32,566 nucleotides of DNA from Acidobacteriota bacterium. GTDB taxonomy: Bacteria; Acidobacteriota; Blastocatellia; Pyrinomonadales; Pyrinomonadaceae. The notes below the pieces were generated by a model. The model was not told where the DNA came from and did no database searches. It saw nothing but the letters and a program-made list of their open reading frames with translations. Positions 1 to 7,935 of this stretch are shown one piece after another (positions within the stretch are counted from its first letter, which is position 1; every line of letters starts with the position of its first letter). A program made the position numbers and the translations under genes. The stretch spans positions 1-32,566 of the forward strand of contig JAOAPX010000111.1 of assembly GCA_025463125.1 (NCBI GenBank), read 5' to 3'.

Positions 1-18
1 TTTTCTTGAATGGATAAT

Positions 19-303
19 TTACAACTTCATAAAACGTCCAATAAAATCTTCGTAAAGCCAAACAAATAAAATTAATGATACTGGCGAAGATGTAATCAAA
101 AAAAGAATTGTTGAATAAAGTGAGGATTTAATAATTAGATTTTTTGTAAATCCAATAGCAATTATAAAAAAGATCGTAGAAATTGAAGCCAGAGATGCAC
201 ATCCGAAGAAAAAGTAATTCACATCATACTCCGCCAATTTTGCCATGAGCATCATTGACCAAATGATAACTGCTCCAATAATCAATAATCCTTTATAAAT
301 CAT
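19..303 (-). CDS. Small hypothetical membrane protein (94 aa)
   Basis: This protein was not recognised. It is rich in Ile, Phe and Leu, with three likely membrane segments (about residues 3-22, 28-50 and 62-84) separated by short Lys- or Asp-containing turns, so it is probably an inner-membrane protein. The ATG lies 13 bases after the stop of mtnP on the same strand, so it is probably the last gene of the leftward run starting at meaB, although no strong Shine-Dalgarno is visible (only GAAAG). Its base composition is more AT-rich than its neighbours, which is common for small membrane genes and could also mean recent gain. Functional assignment is not possible from sequence alone. Confidence 0.6.
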   Translation of the reverse strand: MIYKGLLIIGAVIIWSMMLMAKLAEYDVNYFFFGCASLASISTIFFIIAIGFTKNLIIKSSLYSTILFLITSSPVSLILFVWLYEDFIGRFMKL

Positions 304-316
304 TCGCTTTCAACAA

Positions 317-1198
317 TTATTTATTCGGATTATATTTTCCGATAATCGCGTCCAGATTTTTCGCCGTTTCCGGGTTCCACAGTTCGGGCGCTGTGAAAAT
401 CGCGTTTTTAGTCGCGCCTTCAAACGGGTTCGGCGTCTGTTTGGCGGCAACGCGCCGGACGGCTTCCTTTAAAACCAATTGCGCGTTTCGCACGTTTTTC
501 TGCAAATATCCGATGACCATTTCGGCTGAAACCGCGTCGTGATCTTCGTGCCAGCAATCGTAATCGGTTACTAAAGCGAGAGTCGCGTAAGCCATCTCGG
601 CTTCGCGGGCGAGTTTCGCTTCCTGCAAATTCGTCATCCCGATAATGTCCATTCCCCACGAGCGATAAACGTGCGATTCAGCCTTTGTCGAAAACGCCGG
701 ACCTTCCATGCAAAGATAAGTTCCGCCGCGATGAATTTTCAAATCTTCAATTGTTCTGCAAGATTCTTCCAAAATATCTCCAAGTTCCGAGCAAACCGGA
801 TGCGAAAACGTGATGTGTCCGACGATTCCGTTGCCGAAAAACGTCGATTCTTCGGCGCGCGCGCGCGTGCGGTCGAAAAATTGGTCGGGAATGACCATAT
901 CGGTCGGCGCGTATTTTTCCTGCAAAGAGCCGACTGCCGAAACCGACAAAATATAATCAACACCCAAAAGCTTCATCGCGTAAATGTTTGCGCGAAAGGG
1001 AAGCTCGGTCGGCGTGAGTTTATGCCCGCGCCCGTGACGCGGCAGAAACGCGACGCGCTCGCCTTCCAAAGTTCCAATAAGAAACGCATCCGAAGGCTTG
1101 CCGAACGGCGTTTCAACTTCGACTTCTTTTATGTCCGTCAATTCCGGCATCTGGTACAAACCGCTGCCGCCGATAATTCCGATTTTTACTTGTTCCAT
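317..1198 (-). CDS. mtnP: S-methyl-5'-thioadenosine phosphorylase
   Basis: Cytosolic enzyme that splits methylthioadenosine with phosphate into adenine and methylthioribose-1-phosphate, in the methionine salvage route and the clearing of a polyamine-synthesis by-product. Length 293 aa is normal for the family. Visible motifs are the N-terminal GGSGLY loop (10-15), RHGRGH (54-59, phosphate site), SAVGS (87-91), MEGPAFST (164-171) and GMTN (187-190). The TDYDCW stretch (211-216) contains two Asp residues (212, 214) that in this family select adenine over 6-oxopurines. This separates it from purine nucleoside phosphorylase. It follows the MBL-hydrolase gene by 25 bases in the same orientation. 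No other methionine-salvage gene is present in the window. Confidence 0.93.
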   Translation of the reverse strand: MEQVKIGIIGGSGLYQMPELTDIKEVEVETPFGKPSDAFLIGTLEGERVAFLPRHGRGHKLTPTELPFRANIYAMKLLGVDYILSVSAVGSLQEKYAPTDMVIPDQFFDRTRARAEESTFFGNGIVGHITFSHPVCSELGDILEESCRTIEDLKIHRGGTYLCMEGPAFSTKAESHVYRSWGMDIIGMTNLQEAKLAREAEMAYATLALVTDYDCWHEDHDAVSAEMVIGYLQKNVRNAQLVLKEAVRRVAAKQTPNPFEGATKNAIFTAPELWNPETAKNLDAIIGKYNPNK

Positions 1199-1223
1199 TA
1201 TTTAATTTTCGATTTGATGATTT

Positions 1224-2060
1224 TTAGATTTTATTAGCTTTTAATTTTCCGTCAATTTCCGCCAAACGGCAAAGCGGCGCGTCCGCATCGTGGTAAAACC
1301 AGCAGATCCAGTTTTCTTGCAAAGCCTGCGGCAGCAGTTTCTTTTTGTTTTCCAGCGTTTCGAGCGGGAAAAGATCGTAACCCATAATCCAGGGCAAAGG
1401 AAGATGAGCGGTTGTCGGGATCAGATCGGAAAAACTGTAGAGAATTTCGCCGCCGGATTCGATTTTTACGGTTTGCATCGAGCCGTTATGCCCGCGCATT
1501 TCGGTCATCGTAATTCCCGGCGCAACCGCGTAAACGCCCGGTTTTAATTCGAGCTGACCGGAGTTTTTCAGCGCGTCCCAGTTGCCGGAAATATAACTTG
1601 CGCGGTCGCGCTCATACGGGTTTTCGGCGTGCTTGAATTCGTTTTCGCTGACGAAATAACGAGCGTTAGGGAATTGCGGAACGATTTCGCCCGTTTCATT
1701 TTTTACAGTGTTCCCGCCGCAATGATCGAAATGAAGATGCGTGTTGACGACGATTGAAATGTCTGCCGGACGATAGCCGGTTCGCTCGAAAAGCGATTCG
1801 GCAAAAGTTCGCTCGCGTCTGATTCCGTAAATCGAGGCAAGCTTTTCCGACCATTTTTCGCCCATTCCCGTCTCGATTAAGATTTTTTCACTCGCCGTTT
1901 CGACAAAAAGACAGTCGCTTGCCATACGAATGCGGTTTTGCTCGTCGGGCGGGCAGACGCGCTCCCACAAAACGCGCGGAACGACGCCGAACATCGCGCC
2001 GCCGTCTAATCTAAATTCCGTGTCCGGAACGATTTCTATTCGATAATCACCTAAAAGCAT
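1224..2060 (-). CDS. MBL-fold metallo-hydrolase
   Basis: Metallo-beta-lactamase superfamily hydrolase of unknown substrate. The zinc motif THLHFDH is clear (residues 113-119 counting from an upstream TTG). A downstream RGH, an SDLIPT segment with the bridging Asp, and a late YHDAD give the remaining ligands expected for the fold. The overall pattern, with a strand-turn of SDCLFVETASEKILIETG before the HxHxDH motif, resembles quorum-quenching lactonase or general MBL esterases, but the substrate cannot be read from this. I chose the ATG at 2060; an in-frame TTG at 2078 is possible, and neither has a good ribosome site. It lies between the parvulin gene and mtnP, all leftward. Confidence 0.85.
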   Translation of the reverse strand: MLLGDYRIEIVPDTEFRLDGGAMFGVVPRVLWERVCPPDEQNRIRMASDCLFVETASEKILIETGMGEKWSEKLASIYGIRRERTFAESLFERTGYRPADISIVVNTHLHFDHCGGNTVKNETGEIVPQFPNARYFVSENEFKHAENPYERDRASYISGNWDALKNSGQLELKPGVYAVAPGITMTEMRGHNGSMQTVKIESGGEILYSFSDLIPTTAHLPLPWIMGYDLFPLETLENKKKLLPQALQENWICWFYHDADAPLCRLAEIDGKLKANKI

Positions 2061-2088
2061 AAGAAAGCATAAAGGCAAAAAGAAAATG

Positions 2089-2133
2089 GATAATGGATAA
2101 TTTTCACTCGATTATTACCCATTATCCATTATC
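2089..2133. repeat. 13-bp inverted repeat GATAATGGATAAT in a gene spacer
   Basis: GATAATGGATAAT (2089-2101) is followed after 19 bases by its exact complement ATTATCCATTATC (2121-2133). The left arm is itself a tandem of GGATAAT-like words. It lies between the parvulin stop (2149) and the MBL gene start, so RNA from this operon would carry the hairpin. It is AT-rich and lacks a T-run, so I see it as a member of the short-period spacer repeats rather than a classic terminator. Confidence 0.7.
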
Positions 2134-2148
2134 GTTTTTCGCTTAAAA

Positions 2149-3522
2149 TTACTTTTTAGCTGCCGGTTTTGCCGGAGCTTTGCCTTGCGGAGCCTGTGCT
2201 GCGGGAGCTTCTTCTCCTTCTTCTTCGCCGTGCGGCATCTGCATCGGCATCTGTTGTTTCATCATCTGCTGCAATTGCTCGTCGGAAACGGCGGGAATCG
2301 CGAAATCTTCGGCAACCTGAACGTTGTTTTTCGCTACGAGTTCATCGAGGATTTGTTTTTCTTTTTCCTCCTGAAGCTTTGCGCGGACGAATTCTTTGAC
2401 GGGCATTTCGCGCGACATCGGGTTTTCCGGGTCTTTTACGCCGGTTGAAATCAAGATGTGGCGCACGTCGTACATTACGCTCGGCTGTCCGCTCTGGTCT
2501 TTCGTTTCGCCTTTTTTCTCAAGCTTGATGATGTGATAGCCATACGGGGTTTCGACCAGGTTCGGAGCGATTTGTCCGGGTTCGAGCGCGAGCGCGGCGG
2601 CTTCAAATTCCGGCATCATTCTGCCTTTCGGAACGTCTTTGTAAATTCCGCCCTGCGGTTCGCCCTGCGGATTTTGATTGCCCGGGTCGGTGCTGAATTC
2701 ATTTGCAAGCTTTGCGAAATCTTCGCCTGCTTTGGCGCGGTTCAATATTTCTTCGGCTTTTGCTTTTTTGTCTTTCGGGTCGAGCTCCGGGTGCGCGGCA
2801 AGATATTTATTAATGTCTTCGTCCGTAACCGTCGCTTTATCTTCCAGCTTTTTCGAGTAGAGACGAGCGAGAAACTGCACTTTCTGCAATTTTACCTGTA
2901 GCTGTACCTTGTCCTGGAGTTCCTGGCTGATCGTTCCAGCCTTTAACTTGTCTTTATATTCTTTTTCGTAAATCTTGATTTTGGCGTAAAATTCTTTAGC
3001 CTGTTCCATTTCTTCCGGGCTGATTTCACGGTCTTTCATTTCAGGATTGGTTTCCTTCATGAGATTTATCTTGGTGTCGATAAATTTTTTGAAATCTTCC
3101 TCGTGACCGCCTTCCCAGAATTGTTTAACCTGTTCTTCCGTGATAAAACCGAACGGCGGCATCGAACCTTTATCTTTATTGATTTCGCGGTCGTAGTTTA
3201 CAGCAATTAACTCGGCTTCGATATTCTGCAATTCCTGCTCGACGTTTTCGCCTTTGTCCAAGCCGTCTTTTCGCGCCTGGCTTGCCAGCGCAAGCATCTG
3301 CTTTAAGTTATCCGTTTGTTTCTTTTTCAGCTCCGGGTCTTCCGCCAGGCGTTTGAGCATCATCGGATTGGCATCCTTTAAAAGAAGCTCCATTTCCGCT
3401 TTGCTGAGGCTGTTTAAATTTTCTGCGTGATGCGTGCCGTATTTGGTTTTCCAGACAACGAGACCGGCTCCGATGGCTAAAATTACGCCGACTAATATTA
3501 ATATTTTTGTTAAACTACTCAA
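2149..3522 (-). CDS. Membrane-anchored parvulin-type peptidyl-prolyl isomerase
   Basis: Predicted periplasmic folding helper of the PpiC/SurA/parvulin class, 457 aa. Residues 5-24 are a membrane anchor. A long charged helical region (about 40-240) looks like a SurA-type chaperone part. Residues about 254-336 are the rotamase core, with a GEDFAKLANEFSTDPG stretch, GG-Y-K and the final TPYGYHIIKLE strand. The usual first strand (xRHILI) is missing before the core and appears after it instead (residues 351-359, YDVRHILIS). The tail is Met/Gln-rich, then Glu-rich, then Ala/Pro/Lys-rich. The start is TTG, supported by GAGGA nine bases upstream. It follows mce by about 120 bases on the same strand. 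Confidence 0.9.
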   Translation of the reverse strand: MSSLTKILILVGVILAIGAGLVVWKTKYGTHHAENLNSLSKAEMELLLKDANPMMLKRLAEDPELKKKQTDNLKQMLALASQARKDGLDKGENVEQELQNIEAELIAVNYDREINKDKGSMPPFGFITEEQVKQFWEGGHEEDFKKFIDTKINLMKETNPEMKDREISPEEMEQAKEFYAKIKIYEKEYKDKLKAGTISQELQDKVQLQVKLQKVQFLARLYSKKLEDKATVTDEDINKYLAAHPELDPKDKKAKAEEILNRAKAGEDFAKLANEFSTDPGNQNPQGEPQGGIYKDVPKGRMMPEFEAAALALEPGQIAPNLVETPYGYHIIKLEKKGETKDQSGQPSVMYDVRHILISTGVKDPENPMSREMPVKEFVRAKLQEEKEKQILDELVAKNNVQVAEDFAIPAVSDEQLQQMMKQQMPMQMPHGEEEGEEAPAAQAPQGKAPAKPAAKK

Positions 3523-3640
3523 TTCTTTGAATCCTCACTTTTGATGTTTTCGACTTTTGATTTACGATTTGTAAAATTTAATTTAACTGAATTTTATATA
3601 ATTCAATAAAAATTGCTTCGTTTTTATTTTTCGCTTTTAT

Positions 3641-4042
3641 TTAATGCTTGTTTTCCTGCACTAATTCCAATAAAACGCCGTTCGCCGATGAAGGGTGGAC
3701 GAATGCGACGAGACAGCCTTCGGCGCCGAGTCTTGGGGTTTCATCTATTAAACGCATTCCTTCGCTTTTTAGTTTCGCTAATACTTCTTCGATATTTTCG
3801 ACTTCGACGGCGATATGATGGATTCCGCCGCCGCGTTTTTCTATAAACTTTGATATCGGCGAATCTTCGCTGGTCGGTTCGAGCAGCTCGATTCTGGTTT
3901 CACCGATCGGCAGCATCGCGACGCGCACTTTTTGATCTTCAACCGTTTCGGTGTGAACGTTTTCGAGTCCGAGCGCGTTGCCCCAAAATTTTAACGCTTC
4001 ATCGATTCCTTTAGTGGCAATTCCGAGATGATTGATTTTCAT
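3641..4042 (-). CDS. mce: Methylmalonyl-CoA epimerase
   Basis: A 133-aa protein of the vicinal-oxygen-chelate fold. It interconverts (2R)- and (2S)-methylmalonyl-CoA so that propionyl-CoA carbon can enter succinyl-CoA through methylmalonyl-CoA mutase. The two repeat halves are visible: HLGIAT at the start (His5), then GGGIHHIAVEVENIEEVL (71-88; His75 or His76) and GVLLELVQE near the end (Glu126). These are the expected metal ligands. It lies 24 bases after meaB on the same strand, a classical pairing that strongly supports the call. The mutase itself is not in the window. Confidence 0.93.
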   Translation of the reverse strand: MKINHLGIATKGIDEALKFWGNALGLENVHTETVEDQKVRVAMLPIGETRIELLEPTSEDSPISKFIEKRGGGIHHIAVEVENIEEVLAKLKSEGMRLIDETPRLGAEGCLVAFVHPSSANGVLLELVQENKH

Positions 4043-4066
4043 GTCTGTTTCAAATTCATTTCAACT

Positions 4067-4990
4067 TTATTTCAAAATTTCCTCAACGGCAGAATAAGGA
4101 TTATTGCGTTTTTCGGCAATTTCGAGCGCTAGTTCGTCAAGTTTTTCGCTCGTGCCGTTTTTGCTAAGGATGTCTGCCAGAAGCTTCTCTCTTAAAAGTT
4201 CTAAAAGCCGCCAGCGCGCGATCGCTTTGCGGCGTTCGAGATTTTCGTCTTGTTTTTGAAAAACATTATAACTTTCGATGGCTTTCGATAAATCTTCGAT
4301 GCCTTTTGATTCGGTCGCGATCGTTTTGATAATCGGCGGATTCCAGAAATCCGGTCGATGCGCGAGCGACAAAAGCGCTTCGAGTTCTTTTTCGGTTCTG
4401 AGAACGCCTTCGCGATCGGCTTTATTAATTACGAAAACGTCGCCGATTTCCATGATTCCGGCTTTTATCGCCTGAATATCGTCGCCCATTCCGGGAACGA
4501 GCACGACAACCGAAACGTCTGCGGTTTTGACGATCTCGACTTCGTCCTGACCGACGCCGACGGTTTCGACGATAACTTTATCGTATCCGGCGGCATCGAG
4601 AATCGCGACGGCATCGACCGTCGTGCGCGAAAGACCGCCGAGATTGCCGCGCGTCGCCATCGAGCGTATAAACACGTTTTTATCGAGCCCGAGCGTTGCC
4701 ATTCTGATCCGGTCGCCTAAAATTGCGCCGCCCGAAAAAGGGCTCGAAGGATCGACAGCGATAATTCCGATTTTTTCGCCTTTATTTTTGTAGTAAAGCG
4801 CGAGTTTATCGACGAGCGAAGACTTTCCGGCGCCGGGCGAACCCGTAATGCCGATAATGAGCGCGTTTCCGGTTCGCGGAAACACCGCTTTCATTATTTC
4901 GGCGGCATCGTCTGCGCCGTTTTCTATTTTAGTGATCGCCCGCGCGATCGCTCGCGGTTCTCCGTTAAAAAGTTTTTCAATATCGAACAT
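4067..4990 (-). CDS. meaB: MeaB/ArgK-type GTPase, methylmalonyl-CoA mutase chaperone
   Basis: G3E-family P-loop GTPase that gates cobalamin loading and protects methylmalonyl-CoA mutase. Motifs, counted from an in-frame TTG three codons upstream: Walker A GSPGAGKS (53-60), the AVDPSSPFSGGAILGDR switch region (81-97), ETVGVGQDE (145-153) and NKAD base recognition (192-195). The C-terminus has the helical dimerisation part. Length of about 307 aa is normal. I start it at the ATG (4990); the TTG at 4999 is an alternative, and no convincing Shine-Dalgarno decides between them. It is the first gene of the leftward meaB-mce run. A short palindrome, GCCTGT-ATG-ACAGGC at 5042-5056, lies upstream and could be an operator. 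Confidence 0.93.
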   Translation of the reverse strand: MFDIEKLFNGEPRAIARAITKIENGADDAAEIMKAVFPRTGNALIIGITGSPGAGKSSLVDKLALYYKNKGEKIGIIAVDPSSPFSGGAILGDRIRMATLGLDKNVFIRSMATRGNLGGLSRTTVDAVAILDAAGYDKVIVETVGVGQDEVEIVKTADVSVVVLVPGMGDDIQAIKAGIMEIGDVFVINKADREGVLRTEKELEALLSLAHRPDFWNPPIIKTIATESKGIEDLSKAIESYNVFQKQDENLERRKAIARWRLLELLREKLLADILSKNGTSEKLDELALEIAEKRNNPYSAVEEILK

Positions 4991-5145
4991 ATTGCGCAAA
5001 TTTACTGTTTTTACTATTAAAGCGAGGATGTTAAAAGTTGTGCCTGTATGACAGGCGGCAATTCTAACGGTTTAGTAAAAAGCGATTTTCTCATTATTTT
5101 CAGCGAATTGCCAAAAGAAAAGGCTTTATTCGCGTAAATTTAATA

Positions 5146-5161
5146 CAAGAATATGTTCTTG
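5146..5161. promoter_or_regulatory. 16-bp palindrome, candidate enhancer-binding-protein site
   Basis: CAAGAA-TATG-TTCTTG, with perfect 6-bp arms. Its centre lies about 116 bases before the sigma-54 -24 element at 5269, roughly 140 bases before the expected transcript start. NtrC-type activators normally bind at about that distance. The sequence is direct evidence; the role is inferred from position. Confidence 0.5.
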
Positions 5162-5267
5162 ATTGATACAAATAATAAAAAATACTGCTGGGTGAATTAT
5201 ATTTAATCAATTTAAATCTATGTTTCTAAGCCGTTTAGAGAATAAATGATTAAATTATATAGTTTTT

Positions 5268-5283
5268 TGGCACGCTCATTGCT
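5268..5283 (+). promoter_or_regulatory. Sigma-54 (RpoN) promoter
   Basis: TGGCACGCTCATTGCT matches the -24/-12 consensus TGGCACG-N4-TTGCW at every fixed position, with GG and GC separated by exactly 10 bases. The start of transcription should fall near 5294. This leaves a leader of about 16 bases that is almost only the ribosome site (AAGAGG, 5296-5301) before the ATG at 5310. Confidence 0.85.
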
Positions 5284-5309
5284 CAAGCTATCTGTAAGAG
5301 GTATTTGTT

Positions 5310-5921
5310 ATGAAGAGCAGTAAACAAAATTTCAGGTTCAGTGTTGTATTGACGGTTTTTTTCAGTCTAGCCTTAAATGTTTTTGCCGCGGCAGATGTAG
5401 CAAAGCCTAAAACTGTTTCCAATCTCGATTATTTATTGATTGCAAGCAATCTTTCCGAAAAACTCAAAATCGATTTATCGGAAACCAATATAAAAATAAA
5501 ATTCGGCAATGTCGAAGAAAGCCAGCTGACAAATAATCTTGTTGAAATTAAAGGTCAGGCATTTTGCGTTCTGCCGAATGACAACACGCAGCTGCCGATA
5601 AATTTTGCGGCGAAAATCAATCCGGTACAAAAAGTTGTGGCTGATGTCGAGTATAAATTTGTTGAAAGCGAATACGCTCCTTCCGCCGATGAAGAAGTTT
5701 TAATGCGCGAATTGATGAAACAAATCAGCAGCGATTATAAAACACAACAAATCACGATTGCTATCGACGGTTTTGAAACCGCCGAAGCCGGCGGCAGTCA
5801 AAAGAATCTAAAAGGTAACGGCGAAGTTAAAATTGGGGAGGTTGAATGGAGTAAAATAAAGTTTGATGTTGTATTAAACGCCGATAAAAAGGCGACAAAA
5901 ATTGTTTACGACATTAAATAA
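5310..5921 (+). CDS. Secreted protein of unknown function under sigma-54 control
   Basis: This 203-aa protein was not recognised. Residues 1-27 are a signal peptide (Lys/Arg-rich start, hydrophobic VVLTVFFSLALNVF core, AAA cleavage region). The mature part alternates short beta-strand-like stretches with acidic and Lys-rich turns, has a single Cys (in GQAFCVLP) and ends KIVYDIK, so it is probably a small periplasmic or outer-surface beta-rich protein. The ATG is supported by AAGAGG eight bases upstream. It stands alone between leftward genes and has its own terminator. Control by sigma-54 suggests it is made in response to a specific signal (nitrogen, carbon, stress or surface growth), but which one is not visible. 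Confidence 0.85.
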   Translation: MKSSKQNFRFSVVLTVFFSLALNVFAAADVAKPKTVSNLDYLLIASNLSEKLKIDLSETNIKIKFGNVEESQLTNNLVEIKGQAFCVLPNDNTQLPINFAAKINPVQKVVADVEYKFVESEYAPSADEEVLMRELMKQISSDYKTQQITIAIDGFETAEAGGSQKNLKGNGEVKIGEVEWSKIKFDVVLNADKKATKIVYDIK

Positions 5922-5949
5922 CATTTGAAATACGCTCCCAATTCAATCG

Positions 5950-5977
5950 AAAAGGCGAGTCTCCCAACTCGCCTTTT
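5950..5977 (+). terminator. Intrinsic terminator after the secreted-protein gene
   Basis: AAAAGGCGAGT (5950-5960), a six-base loop, then ACTCGCCTTTT (5967-5977) running into further T. This is an 11-bp perfect stem with A-tract and T-tract, 29 bases past the stop. It could also work for the leftward acyl-CoA dehydrogenase gene that ends at 6050. Confidence 0.9.
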
Positions 5978-6049
5978 TACTTTTTAACTTCTGAGTTTTT
6001 CTATTTTCCTTTTCGCCGCGCAAAGTTTTTTCTGTTTTATTATCAAAAA

Positions 6050-7192
6050 TTATGCTTTGAGAAGGTTTTTAGCAATTACAAGCCGCTGAATCTCGCTGGT
6101 TCCTTCGCCGATCGTGCAAAGTTTCGAATCGCGCCAGTATTTTTCCGCCGGGTAATCTTTCGTGTAGCCGTAACCGCCGTGAATCTGAATCGATTCTTCA
6201 GCGACTTTGACGGCGACTTCCGAAGCGAAAAGTTTTGCCATCGCCGATTTTTGCGTGAGTTTTTTGCCCGCGTCTTTCATCGAAGCAGCCTGCAAAGTTA
6301 AAAGCCTCGCCGCCTCGATCTGCATTGCCATATCCGCCAGTTTGAATTGAATCGCTTGAAATTCCGCGATCGGTTTGCCGAACTGCCGTCGCTCTTTGGC
6401 GTATTTTACAGCCGCTTCATAAGCGCCCTGCGCGATGCCGACCGAAAGCGCGGCGATCGAAATTCTTCCGCCGTCTAAAATCTGCATCGCCTGCAAAAAA
6501 CCTTCGCCTTCGTTGCCGAGTCGGTTTTCGTCCGGCACGTAGCAATCTTCAAAAACGACCGAAGCCGTTTCCGAAGCGCGCATTCCGAGCTTGTTTTCTT
6601 TTTTGTCCGAGCGGAAACCTGCCATCGATTTATCGAAAATAAAAGCCGAAATACCTTTATTTCCTTTTTCCTTGTCGGTTACGGCAACGGCGACCAAAGT
6701 GTGACAGGCGATCGCGTGCGTAATAAAATTTTTCGAGCCGTTTACAGTCCAACCGCCGTCTGAGCGAACAGCCGTCGTGCGCGTGCCCGAAGCGTCGGAA
6801 CCGGCTTGCGATTCCGTCAAGCCCCACGCGCCGAAGCTTTCGCCCTGCGTTAAAGGCACCAGGTATTTACGTTTCTGCTCCTCGTTGCCGAACATATAAA
6901 TATGATTCGAGCAAAGCGAATTGTGCGCCGCGACGGATAACCCGACCGAGCCGTCAACGCGTCCCAGTTCTTCGATAATCGTCGCGTATTCAACATAGCC
7001 CATTCCCGCGCCGCCGTATTCTTCGGGGAAAATTACGCCCGTTAAGCCGAGCTCAGCAAGCTTCGGACGAAGCTCTTCCGGGAAATGCTGCGTTTCGTCC
7101 CATTCCATGACGTGCGGGCGAATTTCGCTCTCGGCAAACTCGCGAACACTGTATTTTATCTGTTCCTGTTCTTCGTTTAATTCAAAATTCAT
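6050..7192 (-). CDS. Acyl-CoA dehydrogenase
   Basis: A 380-aa FAD enzyme that oxidises acyl-CoA to 2-enoyl-CoA and passes electrons to ETF. The family order is complete: N-terminal helical domain, LTESQAGSD (125-133, FAD/substrate strand), a beta domain to about 230, and a C-terminal helical domain with [12 protein letters not shown]. The GEGTSEIQR segment (362-370) supplies the likely catalytic base Glu363. This is the short-chain or butyryl/isovaleryl-like layout; exact chain length cannot be read. No other beta-oxidation gene adjoins it, though meaB and mce nearby fit branched-chain or propionate carbon use. Its promoter probably lies just upstream. Confidence 0.92.
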   Translation of the reverse strand: MNFELNEEQEQIKYSVREFAESEIRPHVMEWDETQHFPEELRPKLAELGLTGVIFPEEYGGAGMGYVEYATIIEELGRVDGSVGLSVAAHNSLCSNHIYMFGNEEQKRKYLVPLTQGESFGAWGLTESQAGSDASGTRTTAVRSDGGWTVNGSKNFITHAIACHTLVAVAVTDKEKGNKGISAFIFDKSMAGFRSDKKENKLGMRASETASVVFEDCYVPDENRLGNEGEGFLQAMQILDGGRISIAALSVGIAQGAYEAAVKYAKERRQFGKPIAEFQAIQFKLADMAMQIEAARLLTLQAASMKDAGKKLTQKSAMAKLFASEVAVKVAEESIQIHGGYGYTKDYPAEKYWRDSKLCTIGEGTSEIQRLVIAKNLLKA

Positions 7193-7222
7193 ATTGTCAG
7201 CTTTATATAAAACGTCCGTTTA

Positions 7223-7231
7223 AGTATAACA
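7223..7231 (-). promoter_or_regulatory. Extended -10 promoter for the acyl-CoA dehydrogenase gene
   Basis: On the minus strand TG-T-TATACT is an extended -10 element, placing the transcript start near 7217, about 25 bases before the ATG. No good -35 hexamer is present at 16-18 bases, which extended -10 promoters tolerate. Confidence 0.5.
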
Positions 7232-7443
7232 AAAATTTAGATTGCCATAACCAAAAGCATAAATCAAAGCGGCTTAGGAAATTTACAATGTTTTTAAATT
7301 TCGGAATATCGTTAAAGCGAAAAGCTGTTTTCGAGAGGCATTCCAAAAGCTTTCAGCCGCAGTAGTTCGAGCCGGATTCCGCACTCATCGGGCGTGCCTT
7401 TTGCTTTACCATTTATCATTAAACATTTAACATTAAAAATATT

Positions 7444-7875
7444 ATGGAATGGCAAGAAAATATTCTCGAAACAGACGCGGAAATCAGCGATCTGCTGGCG
7501 CAAACCAAACGAATAGCCGTTTTAGGAATCAAGATGGAATCGCATCAACCGGCTTTTTACGTGCCGCAGTATATGAAAAATGCCGGTTTCGAAATCATTC
7601 CCGTACCGGTTTATTATCCGGAAGCGACGGAAATTCTCGGTGAAAAAGTTTACCGGAATCTGGCTGATATTCCCGGAGAGATAGACCTGGTCAACGTTTT
7701 CCGGCGTTCAAATGACGTAGCGAAACACGCGGAAGATATTTTGGCGAAAAAGCCGAAAGCCGTCTGGCTTCAATCGGGGATTCGAAACGATGAGGTCGCC
7801 GAAATTTTAGCGAAAGAGGGAATCAAGGTCGTGCAGGATATGTGCCTGATGGTCGAACATCGCGCTTTGAGATAA
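7444..7875 (+). CDS. CoA-binding domain protein
   Basis: A 143-aa stand-alone CoA-binding (Rossmann-like) protein of the YccU type. Visible are the IAVLGIK strand and loop (24-30), the conserved FYVPQYMKNAGFEIIPVPV region (38-56), LVNVFRRSNDV (82-92), VWLQSGIRNDE (107-117) and DMCLMVEH with the conserved Cys134. The family is thought to bind CoA, possibly through a disulfide, but no reaction is established. Compared with the usual VG.S..P.RPS loop, this one reads GIKMESHQPA, so ligand details may differ. It converges on rluB with a shared terminator. The spacer before it carries AACATTTAAC-type repeats. Confidence 0.88.
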   Translation: MEWQENILETDAEISDLLAQTKRIAVLGIKMESHQPAFYVPQYMKNAGFEIIPVPVYYPEATEILGEKVYRNLADIPGEIDLVNVFRRSNDVAKHAEDILAKKPKAVWLQSGIRNDEVAEILAKEGIKVVQDMCLMVEHRALR

Positions 7876-7895
7876 GAAATAATAAATTCTTAGAG

Positions 7896-7935
7896 AAAAA
7901 AGAACCAGGAAAGTTAACTTTTCTTGGTTCTTTTT
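7896..7935. terminator. Bidirectional terminator shared by the CoA-binding gene and rluB
   Basis: AAAAAGAACCA at the left and TGGTTCTTTTT at 7925-7935 form an 11-bp stem, with a further AAAGTTAACTTT palindrome inside. It is flanked by A- and T-tracts on both sides. The rluB stop (7914-7916) lies inside it, so the right arm encodes the last residues of RluB. Confidence 0.8.

Larger units (their letters stand above)
5000..5309. other. Divergent spacer between meaB and the secreted-protein gene
   Basis: About 310 bases with no gene. It holds a 6-bp-arm palindrome GCCTGT/ACAGGC (5042-5056) near meaB, a second palindrome CAAGAATATGTTCTTG (5146-5161), and a sigma-54 promoter (5268-5283) for the rightward gene. 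No convincing -35/-10 pair for meaB was found. The remainder is AT-rich. Confidence 0.6.

Noticed and set aside
671-1237. 188-codon open frame on the plus strand
   Set aside because: It lies wholly opposite mtnP, whose motifs are complete; its Arg-, Phe- and Lys-rich translation is typical of an antisense shadow.
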